DNA of 64,000 nucleotides from an uncultured Psychroserpens sp. GTDB lineage: Bacteria; Bacteroidota; Bacteroidia; Flavobacteriales; Flavobacteriaceae. This document shows, piece by piece, positions 50,030 through 58,800 of the stretch (position 1 is its first letter; each line of letters opens with the position of its first letter). The DNA lies in contig CANLEE010000003.1 in the NCBI GenBank assembly GCA_947489585.1, positions 186,001-250,000 on the forward strand, in the 5' to 3' direction. The translations under genes and the position numbers were made by a program. The notes under the pieces are model-generated. The model was not told the origin of the DNA. It saw only the letters and a program-made list of their open reading frames with translations, and did no database searches.

Positions 50030-51073
50030 TTAAGCCAAAATCATTTCTTTAGGCAGACGTTTATTCATAATAGCAAACCACAATGGCGGAACCATAGCTA
50101 TCACCATTGAAGTTGGATAGCCAAAGGGCATTTGCGGACTTTCATCATGGCAATCTAAAACCTGATATTTTTTTGAGGATTTATAGTGATGATCACTATG
50201 TCTAGTAAGCTCGTAGAGCACAATTCGTCCAATCACATGATTAGAATTCCAGGAATGCATTTCTTTAACGCGTTCGTAACGTCCTGATTTGGTTTTGAGC
50301 CGTATTAAGCCATAGTGTTCGATATAGTTCACAGACTCTAATAGTAATATACCAATAATAGCAGAGGTAAAAGCAAACAATAATCCGATTTTTCCGAAGA
50401 AAAAGAAAGCAACCGCTAAATAGCCAATTTGGAATATAGCATACCATAACATGTCATTTTTTACCGAAAAGAAACCTAGATTGGCATTTTTTAATAATTT
50501 GTTCTGAATACGCCAAGCACTAACATATTGCCGAACTATAGAAGTGAACCAAAAGGAGTACACTGTTTGGTTGTATTTTGCTGTTGCTGGATCTTCTGGT
50601 GTAGCAGCGTGTAAATGGTGACCAAAATTATGCTCAATATAAAAGTGCATGTATTGTGATGGTAGGAGTAAAATTTTACCAAGAAAACGCTCCTTGGTTT
50701 TTTGTCTATGCCCTAGTTCATGAGCCACATTGATTCCATTAACACCCAAAACAATACCTACGGAAATAATCATTCCAACCAATTCGTAGGTCTCAATTGA
50801 AGTCGTTGTTGCTTGGTGAATTCCATAGAGCACCAAGCCATAAACCACAGGAAGGTTAAGATAGAGCAACCAATCGAAGACTTTTCTCTTCAATTTGTTT
50901 TCCACATCTTCCGAAGATAAATTTTCAGTATCCACAGGGAAAATAAGTTCCATTATTGGAATTATCACAAATGCATAAATAGGTGTTAGATATAGGAATG
51001 ACCCTTTTAAGTAGATGCCAATTAATGCTACAATTGGAATAGAAAAAGCAGCGAGATATTTAAGGTCCTTCAT
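50030..51073 (-). CDS. AlkB-like alkane 1-monooxygenase (membrane di-iron)
   Basis: His boxes HELGHR, HNFGHHLHAATPEDPATA, HSDHHYKSSKKYQVL. Confidence 0.8.
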   Translation of the reverse strand: MKDLKYLAAFSIPIVALIGIYLKGSFLYLTPIYAFVIIPIMELIFPVDTENLSSEDVENKLKRKVFDWLLYLNLPVVYGLVLYGIHQATTTSIETYELVGMIISVGIVLGVNGINVAHELGHRQKTKERFLGKILLLPSQYMHFYIEHNFGHHLHAATPEDPATAKYNQTVYSFWFTSIVRQYVSAWRIQNKLLKNANLGFFSVKNDMLWYAIFQIGYLAVAFFFFGKIGLLFAFTSAIIGILLLESVNYIEHYGLIRLKTKSGRYERVKEMHSWNSNHVIGRIVLYELTRHSDHHYKSSKKYQVLDCHDESPQMPFGYPTSMVIAMVPPLWFAIMNKRLPKEMILA

Positions 51074-51194
51074 TTAAATTGTTTTTTTGAGTTGAACTCT
51101 ATTTTAACACAACTCCTCGAAATTAACAGAATCTTACCAAATTTAGGTGTTTACAGATGAAAATAAATTCTATATTAGTGAGTTAATTAATAGT

Positions 51195-54100
51195 ATGGCT
51201 AACAATTTTAAACAAATACAAGGCAAATTAGAGCAATTTATCAAACGTTATTATACGAATGAATTGCTTAAAGGCGCTATATTATTCTTTGCTATTGGAC
51301 TTTTATATCTAATAGCCACTTTGCTTATTGAGTATTTTTTATGGTTGAGTCCTACGGCAAGAACTGTTTTGTTTTGGGTCTTTATTGCTGTAGAATTGGC
51401 GTTATTTGCTAAGTTTATAGCATTTCCTCTAGCAAAGCTATTTAAGCTTCAAAAAGGAATTGATTATGAAGAAGCTTCAAAAATTATAGGAAATCATTTT
51501 CCAGAAGTGAATGACAAATTGTTAAATGTGCTTCAGTTGAATCAAAACAATCAACAATCAGAGCTACTTGAGGCTAGTATTGAGCAAAAATCAGCTGAGT
51601 TGAGCCCAATCCCTTTCAAATTAGCTGTTAATTTCAATAAAAACACTAAATATTTGAAATACGCTGCAATTCCTGTAGTGATTTTACTCTTATCATTTTT
51701 AACAGGAAAAATTGATTGGTTTAGTGATAGCTATGAACGTGTCGTAAACTATAATATCGCATACGAGCCACCTGCACCCTTTGAATTTTTTGTAGTTAAT
51801 GACAATTTAAAGGCGATTGAAAACCAAGATTTTAAAGTGGTGGTTAATACAGCGGGTGATATTGTACCGGAAAACGCTCAAATTCATTTTAATAACCAGT
51901 CGTTTTTCATGCAGCAAAGTGCTCCAGGTCAATTTGAGTTTGTTTTTGCCCAACCCAAAGAAGCTTTATCGTTTAGCTTATCTGCTAATGATGTACTGTC
52001 AAAAAATTACAACTTAGATATTATTAAAGTGCCAACACTGGTCAATTTTGAAATGATACTTGATTATCCTGCATATACGAGAAAACAAGATGAGGTTTTA
52101 AAAAGCACAGGAAACTCTACTATACCAGAGGGCACCAATGTTACATGGAAAGTCAATACAAAATCTACTGATAAGGTTGTTTTTTACTCTAAAGATACTG
52201 TAGCGTTTGCTCCAATTTCCGAAGGGAAATTTGAAGCTACAAAACGTATTTTTAATAATACAGATTATAGTATAAGCACAAGCAATAAACAATTAAAAGA
52301 CTATGAGAACCTAGCGTTTTCAATCAATGTGATTAAAGATGGTTATCCCGAAATGAGTGTTAAGATGGAAAAGGATTCCCTAGATAATCAAACACTATAT
52401 TTTTTCGGACAGGTTAGTGATGATTATGGGTTAAGAAAACTTCAAATGGTATATTACCCAAGCGAGAACCCTGATGATAAATCTTATGAAGTTATATCTG
52501 TATCGAAATCAAATTTTGATGAATTTGTAAGCGCATTTCCAAATCAATTAAACTTAAAGGAAGGTGTTGATTATGAATTGTATTTCCAAGTGTTTGATAA
52601 TGATGTGCTTCATAATTATAAAAGCTCTAAAAGCTCGGTATTTAGTTATAGAAAACTCACTAAAGACGAAGAGGAGCAGAAGCAATTAGAGGAGCAAAAT
52701 GAAACCATAAAAGATATTAGTAAAACTTTTGACAAGCTTAAAGAACAAGACAAAGAACTTAAAGAATTATCTAAAACCCAAAAGGAAAAGAAAGAGCTCA
52801 ATTTTAATGACAAGAAGAAGTTTGAGAACTTTATTAAAAGACAAAAAGAGCAGGAGCAGTTGATGAAAAACTTCAATAAAAAGTTAAAGGAAAATATTGA
52901 AGAATTTCAGAATGAGGACAAAGAAAAAGATCAATTTAAAGAAGACCTTCAAAAACGTTTAGAGGAAAATGAAGAGCAACTCAAAAAAGACGAAAAGCTT
53001 TTAGAAGAGTTAGAGAAGATGAAGGATAAAATTAACAAGGAAGAATTTACTCAAAAATTAGAAGAATTAGCAAAACAAAACAAAAACAAGGAGAAGAGTT
53101 TAAAGCAATTACTAGAGTTGACCAAGCGTTTTTATGTTGCCAAGAAAGTTGAAAAACTTATGAAGGAGTTGGAAGATTTAGCAGAAGAGCAAGAGAAACT
53201 TTCAGAAGAAAGTAAAGAAAACAACACTAAAGAAGAACAAGAAAAGCTTAATGAAAAGTTTGAAGATTTCCAGAAGGAAATGGAGGATCTTGAAAAGGAA
53301 AACAAAGCGCTTAAAAAGCCAATGGAATTACCTCAAGATAAACCTACAGAAGAATCAATTAAACAAGATCAAAAAGAAGCTACAGAGGCCCTAGAAGAGC
53401 AGAAAGAACAAGATCAAAAAGAAGGAGGGGAGCAAGAAGAAGAGAGCGAGCCTCAGGAAGAACAAGAGCAGCAAGATGGGCCACAACCCCAAAGCCCTCA
53501 AGGAGCACAACAGAAAGCAAAGAAAAAGCAAAAACAAGCTGCTAAGAAAATGAAACAGATGAGCCAGCAAATGGCACAATCAATGTCGATGGGTGGTGGA
53601 GAGCAAATGCAAGAAGATATTGAAGTACTTAGACAGATTCTTGATAATTTAGTATTGTTTTCGTTTGATCAAGAAAACCTAATGAATCAGTTTAAAAGTA
53701 TAGAAATCAACCATAATGAATATGGGAAATTTTTACGAAAACAAAACAATCTTAGAGAGCATTTTGAGCATATAGATGACAGCTTATTTGCCTTATCGTT
53801 AAGACAGCCTGCTATTTCAGAGCAAGTGAATTCTCAAATCACCAATGTGTTTTATAATATTGACAAGTCACTAGGCCAACTATCTGAAAATCAGATATAT
53901 CAAGGAATTTCATCTCAGCAATATACCATTACATCTACTAATGAATTAGCGAGTTTTCTAAGTGATGTTTTAGACAATATGAACATGCAAATGAATCCGT
54001 CTATGGGTCAAGGTCAGGGCCAAGGCCAGCAACTTCCAGATATTATTATGAGCCAAGAAGAGCTTAATAAGAAGATGGAAGAGGGTATGAAAAAGGGAGA

Positions 54101-54689
54101 TAAAGGTAAGAAGCCTAAAGATGGAGAAAATGGTGAGAGCGGCGAGGGTGAGAATGAGAAAGAAGGCAAAGAGGGAAAAGAAAAAGGTGGTGACAAAGGC
54201 AAAGAGGGAAAAGAGGGAAAACAACAAGGCGAGGGAGAAGGTGAAGGTGAAGGTCAAGGCGAAGGTGATAGTGAAATGCAAAACGGAGAACTGTATGAAA
54301 TTTATCAACGTCAGCAGCAATTACGTCAAGCTTTAGAAAACAGACTAGGTAAAGAAGGAAAGAAAGGCTTAGGAGGTGAGTTGTTAAAGCAAATGGAGGA
54401 TATAGAATTAGATCTTATTAATAAAGGGTTTACTAATCAGACACTTCAAAAAATGATGGAATTGCAACACCAATTACTTAAGCTTGAAAATGCCACTTTT
54501 ATGCAGGGTCAAGATAATAAGCGTAAATCTGAAACAAATAATAAAACCTACGATAATACAGCCCCTAATCAAATCCCGAAGGCTAAAGAATATTTCAATA
54601 CTACCGAAATTTTAAACCGACAAGCATTACCTTTGCAGCAGGTTTATAAAAAGAAAGTTCAAGAGTATTTTAAAAAAGCTAATGATTAG
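51195..54689 (+). CDS. DUF4175-like membrane-anchored coiled-coil protein
   Basis: Two N-terminal TM segments then long Q/E/K/G-rich coiled coil; start placed at MANNFKQIQGKLEQF (track ORF starts at 51147). Confidence 0.7.
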   Translation: MANNFKQIQGKLEQFIKRYYTNELLKGAILFFAIGLLYLIATLLIEYFLWLSPTARTVLFWVFIAVELALFAKFIAFPLAKLFKLQKGIDYEEASKIIGNHFPEVNDKLLNVLQLNQNNQQSELLEASIEQKSAELSPIPFKLAVNFNKNTKYLKYAAIPVVILLLSFLTGKIDWFSDSYERVVNYNIAYEPPAPFEFFVVNDNLKAIENQDFKVVVNTAGDIVPENAQIHFNNQSFFMQQSAPGQFEFVFAQPKEALSFSLSANDVLSKNYNLDIIKVPTLVNFEMILDYPAYTRKQDEVLKSTGNSTIPEGTNVTWKVNTKSTDKVVFYSKDTVAFAPISEGKFEATKRIFNNTDYSISTSNKQLKDYENLAFSINVIKDGYPEMSVKMEKDSLDNQTLYFFGQVSDDYGLRKLQMVYYPSENPDDKSYEVISVSKSNFDEFVSAFPNQLNLKEGVDYELYFQVFDNDVLHNYKSSKSSVFSYRKLTKDEEEQKQLEEQNETIKDISKTFDKLKEQDKELKELSKTQKEKKELNFNDKKKFENFIKRQKEQEQLMKNFNKKLKENIEEFQNEDKEKDQFKEDLQKRLEENEEQLKKDEKLLEELEKMKDKINKEEFTQKLEELAKQNKNKEKSLKQLLELTKRFYVAKKVEKLMKELEDLAEEQEKLSEESKENNTKEEQEKLNEKFEDFQKEMEDLEKENKALKKPMELPQDKPTEESIKQDQKEATEALEEQKEQDQKEGGEQEEESEPQEEQEQQDGPQPQSPQGAQQKAKKKQKQAAKKMKQMSQQMAQSMSMGGGEQMQEDIEVLRQILDNLVLFSFDQENLMNQFKSIEINHNEYGKFLRKQNNLREHFEHIDDSLFALSLRQPAISEQVNSQITNVFYNIDKSLGQLSENQIYQGISSQQYTITSTNELASFLSDVLDNMNMQMNPSMGQGQGQGQQLPDIIMSQEELNKKMEEGMKKGDKGKKPKDGENGESGEGENEKEGKEGKEKGGDKGKEGKEGKQQGEGEGEGEGQGEGDSEMQNGELYEIYQRQQQLRQALENRLGKEGKKGLGGELLKQMEDIELDLINKGFTNQTLQKMMELQHQLLKLENATFMQGQDNKRKSETNNKTYDNTAPNQIPKAKEYFNTTEILNRQALPLQQVYKKKVQEYFKKAND

Positions 54690-55092
54690 TTTTAATTACG
54701 AGACCGATTTCAAATTAGAGAATGAAACGCAAGTTTCTAACTGGATATCACAAACAATTTCAAGCGAGAATTGTAATGAAGGTGAGATTAATTATATCTT
54801 CTGTGATGACGATTATTTGCATAAATTAAATGTCGAGTTTTTAGATCACGATACTCTAACAGATATTATTAGTTTTGATTACTCCGTCGGAAAAGAGCTA
54901 CATGGCGATATTTATATTTCTATTGAGAGAGTGTTAGATAATGCCAGTGATTTTGAGGTTAAATTTTCTGAAGAACTTCTTCGCGTAATCATTCATGGCA
55001 TCCTTCATTACTGTGGTTATAAAGATAAATCTGAGAATGATGCTAAGCTGATGAGAGGCAAAGAAAATTACTACTTAGATACGCTTAATTAA
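54682..55092 (+). CDS. ybeY: Endoribonuclease YbeY / rRNA maturation factor
   Basis: DTLTDIISFDYS and IIHGILHYCGYKDKSENDAKLM. Confidence 0.9.
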   Translation: MISFNYETDFKLENETQVSNWISQTISSENCNEGEINYIFCDDDYLHKLNVEFLDHDTLTDIISFDYSVGKELHGDIYISIERVLDNASDFEVKFSEELLRVIIHGILHYCGYKDKSENDAKLMRGKENYYLDTLN

Positions 55093-55143
55093 TATATTAG
55101 TATTTCGACGTATATTTGCAAACCAAAAAATTTGAATCTTAAA

Positions 55144-55159
55144 TGTTCCACGTGGAACA
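55144..55159. promoter_or_regulatory. parS-like ParB binding site 1
   Basis: Perfect 16-bp palindrome TGTTCCACGTGGAACA in the mnmG leader. Confidence 0.85.
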
Positions 55160-55171
55160 ATACGATATATT

Positions 55172-57043
55172 ATGTTCAACGAAGTATATGATGTTATAGT
55201 GGTTGGAGCCGGTCACGCAGGAAGTGAAGCTGCTGCGGCTGCCGCTAACATGGGGAGTAAAACATTACTTATTACCATGAATTTACAAAACATTGCTCAA
55301 ATGTCTTGTAATCCTGCTATGGGTGGAATTGCTAAGGGACAAATCGTACGAGAAATTGATGCGCTTGGAGGTTATAGTGGAATTGTAAGTGATACATCTG
55401 CTATACAGTTTAAAATGCTAAACAAATCTAAGGGGCCAGCCATGTGGAGTCCAAGAGTTCAAAGTGATAGAATGCGTTTTGCTGAAGATTGGAGATTACT
55501 TTTGGAGCAGACAAAAAATTTAGATTTCTACCAAGAAATGGTCTCTGGTTTGATTGTTGAAAATCATAAAGTTGTTGGTGTAAAAACATCGCTAGGTTTA
55601 GAGGTAAAAGCGAAAACAGTTGTCTTGACCAATGGAACATTTCTTAATGGGTTAATTCATATTGGTGATAAGAATTTTGGAGGAGGTAGAGCTGGTGAAA
55701 GAGCAGCAACCGGAATTACAGAACAGCTCATTGATTTAGGTTTTGATTCTGGTAGAATGAAAACAGGAACGCCTCCACGAGTAGATGGACGATCACTAGA
55801 TTATTCTAAAATGATTGAGCAACCTGGAGATGAACATCCAGAGAAATTCTCTTATTTAGAGCACATAAAACCATTACAAGAACAACGATCTTGCCACATG
55901 ACTTATACAAGCCCCGAAGTACATGATTTGCTTCGTGAAGGCTTTGATCGTTCACCAATGTTTAATGGCAGGATTCAAAGTACTGGGCCGAGATATTGCC
56001 CATCAATAGAGGATAAGATTAACCGCTTTGCTGATAAGGATAGACATCAATTATTCGTAGAACCTGAAGGCTGGAACACCGTTGAGGTTTATGTGAATGG
56101 CTTCTCTACTTCACTCCCAGAAGACGTTCAGTTTAAGGCGTTAAAATCTGTAGTTGGTTTTGAAAATGTAAAATTCTTCAGACCTGGCTACGCCATCGAA
56201 TATGATTATTTTCCACCAACACAATTAAAGCATACATTAGAAACAAAGTTGATTGATGGCTTGTTTTTTGCAGGACAGATTAACGGAACTACAGGATATG
56301 AAGAAGCAGCTTCTCAAGGATTAATGGCAGGTATAAATGCTGCTTTAAAGATTCAAGAAAAAGAGGAGTTTATTCTCAAACGGAACGAGGCTTATATTGG
56401 TGTTTTGGTTGACGATTTAATTACTAAAGGTACGGAAGAACCATATAGAATGTTTACATCTAGAGCTGAGTATAGAACCTTATTGCGTCAAGATAATGCA
56501 GATTTTAGATTAACGCCTAAAGGGTATGAGTTAGGTTTAGCTAGCGAAGCGCGTTTAAAGCGAATGGAGGAGAAGCAGTCGCAATCGGATAATTTTGTTA
56601 ACTTTTTTAGAGAAACAAGTGTTAAACCAGAAGACGCAAATCCTGTTTTAGAATCGAAAAATTCAGCTTTAGTTAAGCAATCAGACAAGATGTTTAAGCT
56701 CTTCTCAAGACCAAATATTACAGCAGAAGACATGCGTCGTTTTAAAGCTGTTGAGAATTATATTCAAGAGCATAATCTCGATCGAGAAGTGATTGAGCAA
56801 ACAGAAATACAGATTAAGTATTCTGGATATATAGAAAAAGAAAAGAACAATGCCGACAAGTTAAATAGGTTAGAGGATGTGAAAATCCCAATGAATTTTG
56901 ATTATACAAAATTGAAGTCTATGAGTACTGAAGCGATTCAAAAGTTAACTAAAATACAACCCGTAACCATTTCACAGGCATCAAGAATAAGTGGTGTTTC
57001 TCCCGCAGATGTTTCGGTATTGCTTGTATATTTAGGTAGGTAA
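55172..57043 (+). CDS. mnmG: tRNA uridine-5-carboxymethylaminomethyl modification enzyme MnmG (GidA)
   Basis: DVIVVGAGHAGSEAAAAAANMG; SCNPAMGGIAKGQIVREIDALGG; NGTTGYEEAASQGLMAGINAA. Confidence 0.95.
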   Translation: MFNEVYDVIVVGAGHAGSEAAAAAANMGSKTLLITMNLQNIAQMSCNPAMGGIAKGQIVREIDALGGYSGIVSDTSAIQFKMLNKSKGPAMWSPRVQSDRMRFAEDWRLLLEQTKNLDFYQEMVSGLIVENHKVVGVKTSLGLEVKAKTVVLTNGTFLNGLIHIGDKNFGGGRAGERAATGITEQLIDLGFDSGRMKTGTPPRVDGRSLDYSKMIEQPGDEHPEKFSYLEHIKPLQEQRSCHMTYTSPEVHDLLREGFDRSPMFNGRIQSTGPRYCPSIEDKINRFADKDRHQLFVEPEGWNTVEVYVNGFSTSLPEDVQFKALKSVVGFENVKFFRPGYAIEYDYFPPTQLKHTLETKLIDGLFFAGQINGTTGYEEAASQGLMAGINAALKIQEKEEFILKRNEAYIGVLVDDLITKGTEEPYRMFTSRAEYRTLLRQDNADFRLTPKGYELGLASEARLKRMEEKQSQSDNFVNFFRETSVKPEDANPVLESKNSALVKQSDKMFKLFSRPNITAEDMRRFKAVENYIQEHNLDREVIEQTEIQIKYSGYIEKEKNNADKLNRLEDVKIPMNFDYTKLKSMSTEAIQKLTKIQPVTISQASRISGVSPADVSVLLVYLGR

Positions 57044-57061
57044 AAAACAATTTTCTTTTTA

Positions 57062-57077
57062 TGTTCCACGTGGAACA
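57062..57077. promoter_or_regulatory. parS-like ParB binding site 2
   Basis: Second perfect copy of TGTTCCACGTGGAACA, just after mnmG. Confidence 0.85.
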
Positions 57078-57111
57078 TGTGTATAATAATATAAAACTAA
57101 CGTCCTGATTT

Positions 57112-57972
57112 GTGTTAAATAATATCGAAAATAAACCTCATTTAATTGTCAAAGACCATTCGGTTTCTGGAGAAGAGTTTCAGCTGATACATAATAAAAA
57201 AATGGATATGTTGGAAACCTATCCTCAACCTTCTGAAGAGAAACTAGCTGATTATTATGAAAGCGAAGATTACATTTCTCATACTGATGCTAAACGAAAT
57301 TTGTTTGAAAAAGTATATCATTTTGTAAAATCTATTGCGCTTAAACGAAAATTAAAATTGATTAATTCATTTAGTTTTGATGGGAAAAAACTTTTGGATG
57401 TTGGTTGCGGGACGGGAGATTTTATAAAAATTGCGAGTGATAATAATTGGGAGGTTACAGGAATTGAACCAAATAAAAATGCAAGGTCAATTGCTAGTCA
57501 TAAAGTAAGAGGTTCGGTTTTCGATATTGATTATTTACTAAAACTAGAATCTCATAGTTTTGATCTTATTACACTTTGGCATGTATTAGAACATTTACCA
57601 AAATTAGAAAATCATATTGCGATTTTTGAATCACTTCTAAAGCCTAATGGCCGATTGATTATTGCTGTTCCTAATTTTAAAAGTTATGATGCTAGTTATT
57701 ACAAAAACTTTTGGGCGGCTTATGACGTACCAAGGCACTTATGGCATTTTTCTCAAGCAGCAATTTCTAATTTAGTTCAACAAAAAAATATGACAGTTGA
57801 CAAAATAGCGCCTATGACGTTTGATGCCTATTATGTAGCTTTACTTTCTGAAAAATATAAGAAAGGATTAATGAATCCATTAAAAGCATTTTGGATTGGA
57901 TGGAAGTCAAATAGGATGGCAAAACGCTCTGGAGAGTTCTCTTCTCTGATTTATGTGATTAAAAAGAGCTAA
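57112..57972 (+). CDS. Class I SAM-dependent methyltransferase
   Basis: LLDVGCGTGDFIKIASDNNWEVTGIEPN; LWHVLEHLP; GTG start. Confidence 0.85.
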   Translation: MLNNIENKPHLIVKDHSVSGEEFQLIHNKKMDMLETYPQPSEEKLADYYESEDYISHTDAKRNLFEKVYHFVKSIALKRKLKLINSFSFDGKKLLDVGCGTGDFIKIASDNNWEVTGIEPNKNARSIASHKVRGSVFDIDYLLKLESHSFDLITLWHVLEHLPKLENHIAIFESLLKPNGRLIIAVPNFKSYDASYYKNFWAAYDVPRHLWHFSQAAISNLVQQKNMTVDKIAPMTFDAYYVALLSEKYKKGLMNPLKAFWIGWKSNRMAKRSGEFSSLIYVIKKS

Positions 57973-58188
57973 AACGCAATTATAGACGTTCTAAGCAACT
58001 TTTAGTAGATAAGCCATGTAATTCCATTTGCAAACATATTTTTTAAAATATAAGATACTTAATTAGGCTTGTTTACTATAAAGTTTTGATATGGTGTTTT
58101 TAAATTCTATAAATATTATTTATAGTGATGTTTTGTATGAAAAATACATTCACTTTTATACATTTGCAAAAATTAAATAAAACTAAAA

Positions 58189-58707
58189 ATGAAAAAAGTA
58201 TTAGGCGTATTATCTTTTGTATTTGTTTTAGCATCTTGCCAAGAACAACAAAAAATTGCTTTCGTTGATAATGGTGAAATAATTAATGCATATCAAGAAA
58301 AAATTGATGTTGAAGCAAAGTTTAAATTAAAAGACGAAAATTTTAAAAAGCGTGCAGATAGTATTGGTCAAGCATTTCAGTTAGAAGCTCAAAGTTTCCA
58401 GGTAAATGCGACTAAGCTTTCTCAAAAGAAGCAACAAGAACAATATCAAGCTTTAGGGCAAAAGCAACAACTACTTCAGCAACAATTGCAAAGAGAACAA
58501 CAAGTTTTAACTGAAGCATTTAATGTTGAAATAGATTCGGTAATTAGTAACGTAAAAACCTTTGTCGCTGATTATGGAAAGAAAAATGGCTACAGTTTTA
58601 TTCTTGGAAAAAATGAGGCAGGAAGCGTAATGTATGGTGTAGATGAAAATGATATTACACAAACTATAATTGATGCTATAAATGCAGATTATAAAGGCAA
58701 AGAATAA
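58189..58707 (+). CDS. OmpH/Skp-like periplasmic chaperone (lipoprotein)
   Basis: LASCQEQQKIAFVDNGEIINAY, Gln-rich coiled coil, YSFILGKNEAGSVMYG. Confidence 0.8.
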   Translation: MKKVLGVLSFVFVLASCQEQQKIAFVDNGEIINAYQEKIDVEAKFKLKDENFKKRADSIGQAFQLEAQSFQVNATKLSQKKQQEQYQALGQKQQLLQQQLQREQQVLTEAFNVEIDSVISNVKTFVADYGKKNGYSFILGKNEAGSVMYGVDENDITQTIIDAINADYKGKE

Positions 58708-58750
58708 GCTTTAACTGTCAGATTATAAGTCTGTTATATTATATAAATCA

Positions 58751-58780
58751 AAAAGAGAGGTGAATTTTCACCTCTCTTTT
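58751..58780. terminator. Bidirectional hairpin terminator
   Basis: Perfect 13-bp stem AAAAGAGAGGTGA / TCACCTCTCTTTT between convergent genes. Confidence 0.85.
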
Positions 58781-58800
58781 CTTTCTACCATAACAGTTTT

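Noticed and set aside
53391-54320. Leu/Phe-rich minus-strand ORFs and a Lys-rich plus-strand ORF at 54121-54336 in the DUF4175-like gene
   Set aside because: Artefacts of alternative frames in a low-complexity E/K/G repeat region.
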